DNA from: Clostridia bacterium
GTDB taxonomy: Bacteria > Bacillota > Clostridia > UMGS1810
Length of the DNA: 15,369 nucleotides
Assembly (NCBI GenBank): GCA_017549745.1
Contig: JAFYUA010000325.1
Location: forward strand, 1 to 15,369
Reading direction: 5' to 3'
How positions within the stretch are numbered: the first letter of the stretch is position 1; each line of letters opens with the position of its first letter. The position numbers and the translations under genes were made by a program. Below the pieces are notes generated by a model. It had not been told where the DNA came from. It made no database searches and saw nothing but the letters and a program-made list of their open reading frames with translations. Shown piece by piece: positions 6,859 through 14,313 of the stretch.

Positions 6859-8120
6859 TATTGCGCACCTCCATAAAGGTCATAGTAGAGCCACAAAACG
6901 GTGTATCTGTCTTTCAAATCCTTGGAATAAAGGATTGCATTTTGTATTTTTTCATCACTGTAGAGCTTATAAAACTCTGACATATCAAGCTCTACAAGCT
7001 CAAGTATTGCATTTATTTCTTCACCTGACGGCATTTCTTCCAAAATAGCACAAATCTGCTCGTGCTTTTGTGCATACACACTCATTCTGTCAGCGGCATA
7101 ATTGCCTACCCTTTCCTGAAGCTCAATGCAACCTTGGGCAACCTCTTTGTATATGCTATGTATTTTGGCTTCGTATGCTTCATTGGACTCTCTGTAGATG
7201 GCAGCGGGCATGGAGCTGTTTAATATCTTATCTCTGATATTTGCTGTGATGACGGTGGAAAACGCCACATCGATGCCGTGCGGAAGATACTCTTCACCCG
7301 ACACGATACCCACAATTTCAAAGAAATGTGACAGGTGATGTTCACTGCCCGATGCAGGCCTTGAAGAGCCTGCAAAGCTCATGAGTATGCCCACTATGAC
7401 GAGAGCTTCCATGAGAACCTTTATGCTCTCTTCATCTCTTTGAAGCAAACCTTTGGCAAGACCTTGTGTCTGATGCACCATGTCGAGAGTCATGTCATAA
7501 ATATACCCACAAAAATACTCTCCCGTAATAGCCTGACTCAGCTTCCAGTCATTGAGCGCCGAATACTTGCCGATGATGTCACCAAAGCCTGCCTTTATCA
7601 TTTCCATGGGAGCATTTCTGATGACATCGGTGTCTGCTATTATTGCCCTGGGCAATCCTGCCTTGACAGTTTCTTTCATGCCGCCCAGTATCATAGCCGC
7701 ACCGTCAGATGCATAACCATCCATTGACGGAGCAGTTGCCACAATCATGTATGGAAGAGATGCAAAATGCGACACATATTTGCAAAGGTCCTGAATAACA
7801 CCTGAGCCAATGCCCACAATGAGGTCTGCGCCTGCCAGATTTTGGTTGACTTCGGCTATTGCAGCTTCATCAGGAACAAGAATCTTGTTGCCACTGAAAA
7901 TAACCTTATTGCAAACTTTGCCTTCAAGAGCCGCTTCGGTTTTTTCACCTGCGGCAGCATAGGTGTTTTGGTCTGCTACAATCAAAACATTTTGATAGCT
8001 TTTGCAAAGCTCTGTGAGCTTGCCGATTGCACCAGAGCATATATACACATGCTCTATATCGCAAGAGTGAAATTTACCGCACGAACATTTTACTCCTTCT
8101 AACAATTTGTTGACATCCAT
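6858..8120 (-). CDS. egsA: sn-glycerol-1-phosphate dehydrogenase (AraM/EgsA type)
   Basis: A 420-residue member of the iron-containing alcohol dehydrogenase/dehydroquinate synthase-like fold. The NAD(P)-binding region has GIGSGVIQDLCKYVS (103-117), close to the family GSGTINDxxKY pattern. The APSMDGYASDGAAM segment (130-143) is typical of G1P dehydrogenases. Metal ligands are likely D181 (GFGD), a His in SEHHLSHF (262 or 265) and H281 (LPHG). The family reduces dihydroxyacetone phosphate to sn-glycerol-1-phosphate: in archaea for membrane lipids, and in Bacillus (AraM) feeding PcrB-type prenyl-glyceryl phosphate synthesis. The ATG at 8120 was chosen over an upstream in-frame start (8183) because GGGGTG lies just before it and the promoter covers the upstream part. 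It is the first gene of a two-gene operon with the HAD gene and is divergent from a DeoR regulator. Exact substrate specificity is inferred from family only. Confidence 0.87.
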   Translation of the reverse strand: MDVNKLLEGVKCSCGKFHSCDIEHVYICSGAIGKLTELCKSYQNVLIVADQNTYAAAGEKTEAALEGKVCNKVIFSGNKILVPDEAAIAEVNQNLAGADLIVGIGSGVIQDLCKYVSHFASLPYMIVATAPSMDGYASDGAAMILGGMKETVKAGLPRAIIADTDVIRNAPMEMIKAGFGDIIGKYSALNDWKLSQAITGEYFCGYIYDMTLDMVHQTQGLAKGLLQRDEESIKVLMEALVIVGILMSFAGSSRPASGSEHHLSHFFEIVGIVSGEEYLPHGIDVAFSTVITANIRDKILNSSMPAAIYRESNEAYEAKIHSIYKEVAQGCIELQERVGNYAADRMSVYAQKHEQICAILEEMPSGEEINAILELVELDMSEFYKLYSDEKIQNAILYSKDLKDRYTVLWLYYDLYGGAQ

Positions 8121-8154
8121 AATAACACCCCTATTTACATTTCTGATAATTTGT

Positions 8155-8183
8155 ATTATAATAGAACAATCAAAAATAATCAA
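8155..8183 (-). promoter_or_regulatory. Promoter of the glycerol-1-phosphate dehydrogenase/HAD operon
   Basis: On the minus strand, TTGATT (8183-8178), a 17-bp spacer and TATAAT (8160-8155). The 5' leader would be about 28 nt. The motif TTTTTGA (minus strand) occurs at 8176-8170, inside the spacer, and again at 8208-8202, upstream of the -35 box. The two copies are 32 bp apart, close to three helical turns, which suits a DeoR-type repressor binding direct repeats. Confidence 0.62.
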
Positions 8184-8270
8184 CCATTTACGCTCAATCG
8201 GTCAAAAACAAGAAAACAAATCGGATTTATATGACAATTCAATCAACATCATTCGATGAGGAGGATAAAC

Positions 8271-9023
8271 ATGTTAAAAAATGAATGCCAAACACAAATT
8301 GTTGACATACTCACAAACCATGACAAATATGTGACAGTGAAAGAGTTATGCAAAATGCTTTATGCAAGTGAATCGAGCATAAGGCGCGACCTCACTGCAC
8401 TCGAAACCAAAGGCATCATAAAAAGGAGCTATGGCGGAGCAGAGCTTGTGACGAATTTTTCACGCGTGACATCTTTTAACACCCGCTACAACCATAATGT
8501 TGCCGCAAAAAAAGCAATCGCCAAAAAGGCCGCCTCGCTAATAAAAGACTCAAGTGTGATTTTTTTGGATCAATCGTCAACGGCATTTTTTCTGGCGGCA
8601 GAAATTCTGGACAAAAGCTCTCTCACCATCGTGACCAACAACATTGAAATCATGAATCTCATCTCCGGTACTGCCATAAACCTTATTGCTTCGGGAGGTA
8701 TGCTGAGCACTCACAACAGGACTTGCTTTGTTGGCAATGATGCTGAACGCACATTTGAAAACATATATGCTGATTTTGTGTTTTTTTCCACCAAATCAAT
8801 ATCATATGACGGAAGCATATGGGACATATCAAAGAGCGAGGTTGATGTGAGACGGCCAATGATTAAAAATGCATCAAAGAAAGTCTTTTTGTGTGACAGT
8901 GAAAAATTCGGAACTCATTCACCACACAAGCAATGCACTCTTGATGATGTAGACTACCTCATAGCCGAAAGCGAAGATGCTCTGCAATTTGCAAAAGCTG
9001 CAAACAATCTGACTATAATATAA
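8271..9023 (+). CDS. DeoR/GlpR-family transcriptional regulator
   Basis: A 250-residue protein. Residues 1-57 form the DeoR winged helix-turn-helix, with YVTVKELCKMLYASESSIRRDL followed by the wing GIIKRSYGGAEL. Residues 75-235 form the DeoRC sensor domain, with the DQSSTAFFLA segment that corresponds to the sugar-phosphate-binding loop (usually D-x-G/S-[ST]-T), VTNN in the middle, and the usual late segment (here FLCDSEKFG). The ATG at 8271 has AGGAGG 6 nt upstream; an in-frame ATG at 8256 lies before that site and is unlikely. DeoR-family proteins are mostly repressors released by phosphorylated sugars or polyols. Being divergent from the dehydrogenase/HAD operon, it probably controls that operon, with a triose- or glycerol-phosphate-like effector as an inference. 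Confidence 0.9.
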   Translation: MLKNECQTQIVDILTNHDKYVTVKELCKMLYASESSIRRDLTALETKGIIKRSYGGAELVTNFSRVTSFNTRYNHNVAAKKAIAKKAASLIKDSSVIFLDQSSTAFFLAAEILDKSSLTIVTNNIEIMNLISGTAINLIASGGMLSTHNRTCFVGNDAERTFENIYADFVFFSTKSISYDGSIWDISKSEVDVRRPMIKNASKKVFLCDSEKFGTHSPHKQCTLDDVDYLIAESEDALQFAKAANNLTII

Positions 9024-9061
9024 AACAATAGATGTCTCTAATCGAGACATCTATTGTTTTA
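9021..9061. terminator. Perfect bidirectional intrinsic terminator
   Basis: A 17-bp perfect stem: AAAACAATAGATGTCTC (9022-9038) pairs with GAGACATCTATTGTTTT (9044-9060) around the loop TAATC, extended by one T-A pair. A-runs and T-runs at both ends allow termination in both directions. The TAA of the DeoR gene (9021-9023) and the TAA of alr (9061-9059) form the two feet of the stem. Confidence 0.92.
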
Positions 9062-10189
9062 TTTGTCTTGAATATATACTTTTGGCACTCGTTTGCTTAT
9101 GCCGCAGATAATTTCATAATTTATGGTCATGGCATGAGATGCGACTTCATCGGCACTTATATAGCATCCGCCGTCTCTTCCAATGAGAGTAACTGTGTCT
9201 TCCTCACGCACGCCGTCGATATCGGTGACATCTATCATAAACTGATCCATGCAAATGCGCCCTACAATCGGGGCATACTGACCTCTCACAATCACCCTGC
9301 CCTTGCCCGAGAGTAGCCTTGGGTAGCCATCGGCATAGCCGACAGGCACAGTGGCTATGATGCGCTCAGATGGTGTGGTATAGGTGAGACCATAGCTTAT
9401 CCCTTGCCCTGCAGGCACCTTTTTGACATAGCTTATGTGAGTTTTGAGCTCCATGGCAGGTCTCAGATCAAAAACCTCTGATGACACATCATCTGACGGG
9501 TAAAGACCGTAGGTGATTATGCCCGGGCGTATCATATTGAAATAGCTCGACGGCAAATCAAGGATGGCAGCACTGTTGCAAATGTGCTTGCAAGCAAGCT
9601 CTATGCCATTTTGTTCAAGAAGAGTGCAAAATTCTTCAAAGCGGCTATGCTGAACACGGGAAAAGGTTTTGTCTTCTTCGTCAGATGTGGCAAAATGAGT
9701 GAAAATGCCACACACATCAATACAAGGCAAAGATGCAATTTGCTTTGCAAGCTCTACAGACGAAGAATCACATGGCATACCTATTCTGTTCATGCCTGTG
9801 TCAACCACGAGGTGCACTGATGCCCTCTTGCCAATAGAGGCGGCTGCATTTGAAAGGCGCTTTGCCATATCAAGGGTGTAGACAGCCACTGTGACATCAC
9901 ACTCTATAGCCTCAATAAAATGAGAAGACGAGAGAGTGCCCACGATGAGAATTGGTTTGGTTACACCTATTGTGCGAAGTTCAAGCGCTTCTTCGATGAC
10001 GGCTACTGCATAGGCATCGGCAATAGGCTCAAGTATCTTGGCAACCGCAACTGCACCATGACCATAGGCATCAGCCTTGATTACAGGCATAATTTTTACA
10101 TCTTTGGGTGATTTTGCCCTGATTTGACTGATGTTGTGATATATATTGTCAAGATTTATCTGAGTGTATACTCTATGATAACTATTCAT
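9059..10189 (-). CDS. alr: Alanine racemase
   Basis: A 376-residue, full-length, PLP-dependent enzyme that interconverts L- and D-alanine for peptidoglycan in the cytoplasm. The PLP lysine is K38 in VIKADAYGHG. The barrel has the phosphate-binding and His/Arg segments HICNSAAILD and FNMIRPGIITYG. The second catalytic residue is a Tyr in the SYGLTY segment (266-270), followed by the C-terminal beta domain with VGYADGYPRLL and GRICMDQFMIDV. No key residue appears missing. The start ATG at 10189 matches the family's N-terminus (YTQINLDNIYHN); the ribosome site before it is weak (GAAAG 12 nt upstream). It sits 22 bp after the RCC1 protein gene on the same strand and may be read through from that gene's promoter. 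It ends in the shared terminator. Confidence 0.95.
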   Translation of the reverse strand: MNSYHRVYTQINLDNIYHNISQIRAKSPKDVKIMPVIKADAYGHGAVAVAKILEPIADAYAVAVIEEALELRTIGVTKPILIVGTLSSSHFIEAIECDVTVAVYTLDMAKRLSNAAASIGKRASVHLVVDTGMNRIGMPCDSSSVELAKQIASLPCIDVCGIFTHFATSDEEDKTFSRVQHSRFEEFCTLLEQNGIELACKHICNSAAILDLPSSYFNMIRPGIITYGLYPSDDVSSEVFDLRPAMELKTHISYVKKVPAGQGISYGLTYTTPSERIIATVPVGYADGYPRLLSGKGRVIVRGQYAPIVGRICMDQFMIDVTDIDGVREEDTVTLIGRDGGCYISADEVASHAMTINYEIICGISKRVPKVYIQDK

Positions 10190-10211
10190 AAAAAATCACG
10201 GCTTTCTATAA

Positions 10212-11852
10212 TTACGCTGCTATGCCAATCCATTGCGATGCATAGCACTGACCATCGGCATTGTCACCAATTGCAAGCACCTTGCCGTCTTTGGTGATGG
10301 CAGTGGTAAAGTGATAACCGCCCGCAGAAACAGTGACCACATTTTTCCAACCTGACACATTGCATTCACCATGCTTGTTGGAGCCTGCAGCGACCACAGT
10401 TCCATCGGCTTTGAGGCCTACAGTGTGCCAGAGTCCTGCCGACACATATACAATGTCACGCCATTTTGACACATTGCGCTGACCTGAATTGTTGTTGCCT
10501 ACTGACACAACAGTGCCGTCTGCTTTAAGACCCACAGTGTACCAATCGCCTGCGCTTATCTGAACAATGTTCTTCCAGCCCGACACATTGCACTGGCCAT
10601 ATTTATTGTCACCTACTGCCAAAACAGTGCCATCTCTTTTGAGCGCTACACTATGCTTGGCACCTGCAGATATCTGAGTTATACCCGACCATGACAACAC
10701 ATTGCACTGACCGCTTGAATTGTCACCAATCGCCACCGCATTGCCGCTTTTGGTCATGGCAAGAGTGTGTTCACTTCCTGCCTTGATGTCGGCAAGAGAA
10801 TTCCACGAAGTGACATTGCACTGGCCCTTGGTGTTGCAGCCAACGGCTATGGGAGTGCCGTCATAACGAAGCCCTACCGAATGAAGCCCGCGGGCAGAGA
10901 CGGATGTGACATTGATCCAACTGCCTATGTCACTCTTGCCCCAATCATTGTTGCCTGTGGCAACTACAGTGCCATTTTTGCGAAGCGCAACAGTGTGATT
11001 GTAGCCGGCGCATATATAGCGCGACATAGCACATGCAACGCGCCCAAGCTGAAGCTTTGAGTCGGAATATGAACCAAGAGTCCTAAAATCATTGTAAGCG
11101 GCAAAATAATTGCCGCTTTCAAGATTGGTAATTGCATTGGAATATGTATTTGCATTGGCGTCGGGCACTATGGCTGACGCATCGCTCATTGCTGCCGAGT
11201 CTGCTGCAGAATCTATGGCAGCGTCGCTCATAGCTGATGAATCAACCTCGCTCTGAGCCGATGACACAACCTCTGCTGATGAAGCAGCAGAATCAACAGG
11301 TGCTGAAGCAGGCTGTGAAGGCATGCATATGTAATAATAAATAGCTAAGCCTACGATAGCTGCAAGCAAGACGGAAACAATCGCCCAGATAACAGCCCTG
11401 GATTTTGATTTCTTGACAACAGGCTCCTGTGCAGTTTCTGCTACAGGTTCCTCTGCTGCAGGTTCTTCTGCCTCAGGTTCTTCTGCTGCAGGTTCTTCTG
11501 CTGCAGGCTCTTCTGCCGCAGGCTCTTCTGCCGCAGGTTCTTCTGCTGCAGGTTCTTCTGCCGCAGGCTCTTCTGCCGCATGTTCTTCTGCTGCAGGCTC
11601 TTCTGCTGCAGGTTCTTCTGCTGCAGGTTCTTCTACAACAGGCTCCTCTATGATAGCTGTAATAGAAGAGATATATTGCTCATATTCTTTTTCGGTCATC
11701 CAGATGGGTGTGTCGGTATCTTTGCCACACTGCTTGCATACATCTCCCGTGAAAGGGGTGGAGCAATTGTTGCAAAGCTTACCCGTCATACAATTGAGAC
11801 AAAGATGAGCGTTGTCTATATTTTCTTTTTGACAAACGGGACAAATCCACAT
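10212..11852 (-). CDS. Membrane-anchored zinc-ribbon protein with EPAAE repeats and RCC1-like propeller
   Basis: A 546-residue modular protein. Residues 1-43 form a double zinc ribbon (C4, C7, C18, C21 and C27, C30, C39, C42). Residues 69-138 are 14 near-identical EEPAA pentapeptides. A transmembrane helix (about 153-174) follows a basic KKSKSR stretch. Residues 180-235 are a Ser/Ala/Asp-rich linker, and 238-270 a helical TPR-like piece. Residues 278-546 contain seven repeats of about 38 residues (HTVALKxDGTVVAVGDN, GQCNVSxW) typical of RCC1 beta-propellers. The positive-inside rule places the zinc ribbon in the cytoplasm and the propeller outside. GGAGGG 7 nt upstream supports the ATG. RCC1 repeats in bacteria usually serve in binding, but the partner here is unknown. 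It lies between the chromate-transporter genes and alr without an obvious functional tie. Confidence 0.85.
   Translation of the reverse strand: MWICPVCQKENIDNAHLCLNCMTGKLCNNCSTPFTGDVCKQCGKDTDTPIWMTEKEYEQYISSITAIIEEPVVEEPAAEEPAAEEPAAEEHAAEEPAAEEPAAEEPAAEEPAAEEPAAEEPAAEEPEAEEPAAEEPVAETAQEPVVKKSKSRAVIWAIVSVLLAAIVGLAIYYYICMPSQPASAPVDSAASSAEVVSSAQSEVDSSAMSDAAIDSAADSAAMSDASAIVPDANANTYSNAITNLESGNYFAAYNDFRTLGSYSDSKLQLGRVACAMSRYICAGYNHTVALRKNGTVVATGNNDWGKSDIGSWINVTSVSARGLHSVGLRYDGTPIAVGCNTKGQCNVTSWNSLADIKAGSEHTLAMTKSGNAVAIGDNSSGQCNVLSWSGITQISAGAKHSVALKRDGTVLAVGDNKYGQCNVSGWKNIVQISAGDWYTVGLKADGTVVSVGNNNSGQRNVSKWRDIVYVSAGLWHTVGLKADGTVVAAGSNKHGECNVSGWKNVVTVSAGGYHFTTAITKDGKVLAIGDNADGQCYASQWIGIAA
11439..11648 (-). 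repeat. 15-bp tandem repeat tract coding EEPAA
   Basis: Fourteen in-frame copies of a 15-bp unit, on the plus strand close to GGTTCTTCTGCTGCA, with synonymous T/C variation between GGTTC/GGCTC and GCTGCA/GCCGCA. Single amino-acid variants (H at one Pro, E at one Ala, V at the ends) occur in four units. The copies are similar enough for slippage or recombination to change length without breaking the frame. Confidence 0.92.
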
Positions 11853-11876
11853 ATATTGACCCTCCGATTATATCAT

Positions 11877-11906
11877 TTTATACCATAATAAATATAACAT
11901 CTGCAA
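11877..11906 (-). promoter_or_regulatory. Possible promoter of the RCC1-repeat gene
   Basis: On the minus strand, TTGCAG (11906-11901), an 18-bp spacer and TATAAA (11882-11877), about 25 bp before the coding start. A second TATAAT (11872-11867) is nearer but has no -35 partner. The region is AT-rich, so support is moderate. Confidence 0.38.
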
Positions 11907-11947
11907 AGAATTTATGCAATAGAGATGGGTGAGATGTAATAATACTG

Positions 11948-12538
11948 TTACATTTCAAAAATTATCCCCGCAATTGCAGCGGGTATTATTATAAACACAG
12001 GGTGAAGTTTGATTTTTTTGTTCACTGCAAACAGCAACGCAAAAAGCACAAGAGCCTTAATATCAAAAAGTGAGGCAAAGCTGCCTGATGCTTTAAACAA
12101 ATCAACTTCCAGGCAAGCCGATGAAAATACCGACAAAGCAGCAGAAGCAATAAGGCCGCACACAGCGGGGCGAAGTCCCTTGAAGGCATTGTCTACAAGA
12201 GTGCTGCTTTGGAATTTATCGAGTATGCGAGCCACAATGAGAATGGTGATGAGCGATGGCAAAACGAGTGCAAGAGTGGCCGCAAGGCCTGCAAATATAC
12301 CCAGCCCGATGCCGCCTGCTGAAAATCCCGCATTATAGCCGCAATAGGTAGCCATGTTGACACCTATTGGACCGGGGGTAGACTCGGAAATCGCTATCAT
12401 ATCAGACATTATGGAAATGTCGAGCCAAGCATAGCGAGAGGCAATATCATACAAAAATGGTAATGTTGCAAGGCCACCACCTACTGCAAAAAGCCCTGTT
12501 TTGAAAAATTCATATACAAGAGCAAAAATGACATTCAT
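11948..12538 (-). CDS. Chromate transporter family protein, short-chain subunit
   Basis: A 196-residue membrane protein holding one CHR domain. It has the motif GLFAVGGGLATLPFL near the N-terminus, STPGPIGVNMATYCGY at about 51-66, and about five to six hydrophobic segments to the C-terminus. Long ChrA proteins fuse two such domains; short-chain CHR proteins come in pairs, and here the other half is encoded immediately upstream with a 4-bp overlap (ATGA). The pair probably forms one heteromeric transporter in the cytoplasmic membrane. Members export chromate in some bacteria, but many gut homologues have no proven substrate, and nothing here (no ChrB or ChrR) indicates chromate resistance. Confidence 0.88.
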   Translation of the reverse strand: MNVIFALVYEFFKTGLFAVGGGLATLPFLYDIASRYAWLDISIMSDMIAISESTPGPIGVNMATYCGYNAGFSAGGIGLGIFAGLAATLALVLPSLITILIVARILDKFQSSTLVDNAFKGLRPAVCGLIASAALSVFSSACLEVDLFKASGSFASLFDIKALVLFALLFAVNKKIKLHPVFIIIPAAIAGIIFEM

Positions 12539-13089
12539 TTCCCATCACCCGCCTTTCGCTCAACTGCTTTGCCGTAGGCTATGCCGCTGATTATTGCCAA
12601 AACAACCACAACAATGGGTGACCAATTGGTAAAAACTGAAATTGCAAATCCAATGGCAAACATGCATATACCAAAAAGGTTTTTTACGCCTTTTTTCCAT
12701 AGGTTAATCACTGCACTGATTACAAGCACCGCAACAGCCACATTAATGCCTGCGAGAGCATGAGCAACTGCCTCATTCTCAAGGAAATTGCGGATGAATG
12801 CTGCAATCTCGGTTATGATGAAAAATGACGGTGTAATCACGCCAAGAGTTGCAAAGATGGCGCCCCAAACGCCCGCCTGCTTATAGCCTATGAAGGTGGC
12901 AGTGTCGACGGCAATGACACCCGGGGTGCTTTGCCCTACTGCATAATAATTCATAACTTCTTCTTCGCTAGCCCATTTTTTGCGTTCTACCACTTCATTT
13001 TGTATCATAGGGAGCATGGCATATCCACCGCCAAAGGTGAATCCGCCTATGCGGGCAAAGGTGAAAAACAAATCCCAAAGTAACTTCAT
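12535..13089 (-). CDS. Chromate transporter family protein, short-chain subunit
   Basis: A 184-residue membrane protein with the other CHR domain. Motifs are FTFGGGYAMLPMIQNEVVE (about 17-35) and STPGVIAVDTATFIGY (about 54-69), then hydrophobic segments to about residue 174 and a basic tail. The ATG at 13089 has GGAGG 5 nt upstream; the longer frame would start with TTG at 13101, inside that ribosome site, and is rejected. The gene lies 16 bp after mltG on the same strand and overlaps the next CHR gene by 4 bp, so the three are likely co-transcribed. The pair is the classic two-gene split of a ChrA transporter. The substrate is not deducible. Confidence 0.88.
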   Translation of the reverse strand: MKLLWDLFFTFARIGGFTFGGGYAMLPMIQNEVVERKKWASEEEVMNYYAVGQSTPGVIAVDTATFIGYKQAGVWGAIFATLGVITPSFFIITEIAAFIRNFLENEAVAHALAGINVAVAVLVISAVINLWKKGVKNLFGICMFAIGFAISVFTNWSPIVVVVLAIISGIAYGKAVERKAGDGK

Positions 13090-13105
13090 ATATTCCTCCA
13101 AAAAA

Positions 13106-14113
13106 TCAATTCATTGTGGCAACATGGTCATCAAAGGTCTTGGTGAAAATGTGACTGCCGTCTTTTTTGACTTCATCGGTATGATAAAACAGCCATTCAT
13201 GACTTTCGGGCTTTGCAGCAGCCAGAATGGATTTTATGCCGGGGTTGCAGATGGGTCCCGGGGTGAGACCATTGGTTTTGTAGGTGTTGTATGGTGACAT
13301 CACCTCAAGGTCGGCATAGGTGACCTGTGTCATATCATAGAGTCCTGCCGATTTGGCATAAACAACCGTTGCATCAACCTGCAAAAGCATATCTTTTGCA
13401 AGGCGGTTGTTTATGACCCCTGCAATAGTGGCACGCTCTGAATCAAGCACCGCCTCGCGCTCAACGATAGATGCTTTTGTCACTATTTCATAAATGCGGT
13501 CATAGCCTGTGAAATATTTGGCGTATTCATTCTGAAACGCTCCTAGCATTTTGTCTATCACAGCATGTGCATCATCAGTGGCAAAAAACTCATATGTGTT
13601 TGGAAAAAGAAAACCCTCGAGTTTATATTTATAGTCAGCAGCTGGGATATGATTTATAAATTCGTAGTCATAGTCATCACCCAAAGCATTTATAAACTCA
13701 TCATAGGTGCACAGTCCTGCATCTGCAGCACGAAGAGCTATCATTTCAATCGAATACCCCTCAGGCACAGAAAGAGTCACGGTGTTGGTATCCTCAGGAG
13801 GGGTGGTGAGTACATTTACTATGTCACCAAGTGTCATGCCGTTTTCTATGGTGTGAGTTCCATAATATATGCTGCCCTTAGAGAAAAAACGAACCCTTGC
13901 AATAAAAGTGTAGCGGTTTTTGATGATGCCGCGCTCCACAAGCTCATCGGCAACCTGAGAAGCCCCCGCCCCCATGGCAACCTCAAAGCTCACATCTTCA
14001 CCCTGATATTTGGAAATAGACATAAATTCCAATGCAAGAGGCGATATTTTGACAACTGCAAGCACCACCAATATTAAAACTGTAAGTGTGATAATTCTTT
14101 TGAATTTCTTCAT
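13106..14113 (-). CDS. mltG: Endolytic transglycosylase MltG (YceG-like)
   Basis: A 335-residue membrane-anchored lytic transglycosylase that cuts nascent glycan strands and sets their length. A basic start (KKFKR) and one transmembrane helix (about 7-27) anchor it with the rest outside. A LysM-like region (about 40-105, with GASQVADELVERGII) precedes the YceG catalytic domain. LEGFLFPNTYEF is at 165-176, the catalytic Glu is E218 in KASIVERE, and YNTYKTNGLTPGPICNPG comes near the end. The catalytic Glu falls at the same number as in E. coli MltG. AGAAGG lies 10 nt before the ATG. It is the first gene before the CHR pair. Length and motifs look complete. Confidence 0.94.
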   Translation of the reverse strand: MKKFKRIITLTVLILVVLAVVKISPLALEFMSISKYQGEDVSFEVAMGAGASQVADELVERGIIKNRYTFIARVRFFSKGSIYYGTHTIENGMTLGDIVNVLTTPPEDTNTVTLSVPEGYSIEMIALRAADAGLCTYDEFINALGDDYDYEFINHIPAADYKYKLEGFLFPNTYEFFATDDAHAVIDKMLGAFQNEYAKYFTGYDRIYEIVTKASIVEREAVLDSERATIAGVINNRLAKDMLLQVDATVVYAKSAGLYDMTQVTYADLEVMSPYNTYKTNGLTPGPICNPGIKSILAAAKPESHEWLFYHTDEVKKDGSHIFTKTFDDHVATMN

Positions 14114-14166
14114 AAGCTACGCACCTTCTTTTGTAAAAATAAATATATTATGATTATTATATACAA

Positions 14167-14313
14167 TTACATTAACTCTATCTCATATGACGCATTGAAT
14201 TTTTCGTTGGCACACCACATATACTCAACTTCGCCTTTAACTGCCGATTTTAATTGCGCACCGTGATTTGCAATTGTGAACGATATTGTGGCATTATACT
14301 CATTGATTTTCAA
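14167..14313 (-). pseudogene. Remnant of an aldose-1-epimerase (galactose mutarotase-like) gene, N-terminal piece
   Basis: A 48-codon piece starting at a TTG (14313), reading MKINEYNATISFTI then ANHGAQLKSAVKGEVEYMW. This follows the N-terminus of LacX-type aldose-1-epimerases, where a short strand leads to a GAEL-S-x-K motif and an EY-[LIM]-W motif. The match stops about 40 residues in and a TAA follows, whereas the full enzymes have roughly 290 residues. No continuation is visible in any frame before mltG. It overlaps the end of the membrane-protein gene by 14 bp. It is probably a deletion remnant; a small functional peptide is less likely. The family match is from motif memory and is not certain. 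Confidence 0.45.

Noticed and set aside
11439..11648. Regular short repeats considered as a CRISPR array
   Set aside because: The units are 15 bp, directly adjacent and coding, with no spacers of constant length and no cas genes.
11413..11808. Open frame on the plus strand rich in SSAAG repeats, opposite the EEPAA tract
   Set aside because: It is the complement of the 15-bp repeat in the RCC1 gene; repeats of this length keep several frames open by chance, and there is no ribosome site or homology.
11948..13089. Chromate resistance operon
   Set aside because: Only the transporter pair is present; no chromate reductase or regulator is nearby, and neighbours are cell-wall genes, so a resistance role is not supported.
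13565..14077. 170-codon plus-strand open frame opposite mltG
   Set aside because: mltG is unambiguous on the other strand; this frame is Cys/His/Lys-rich with no domain and no ribosome site.
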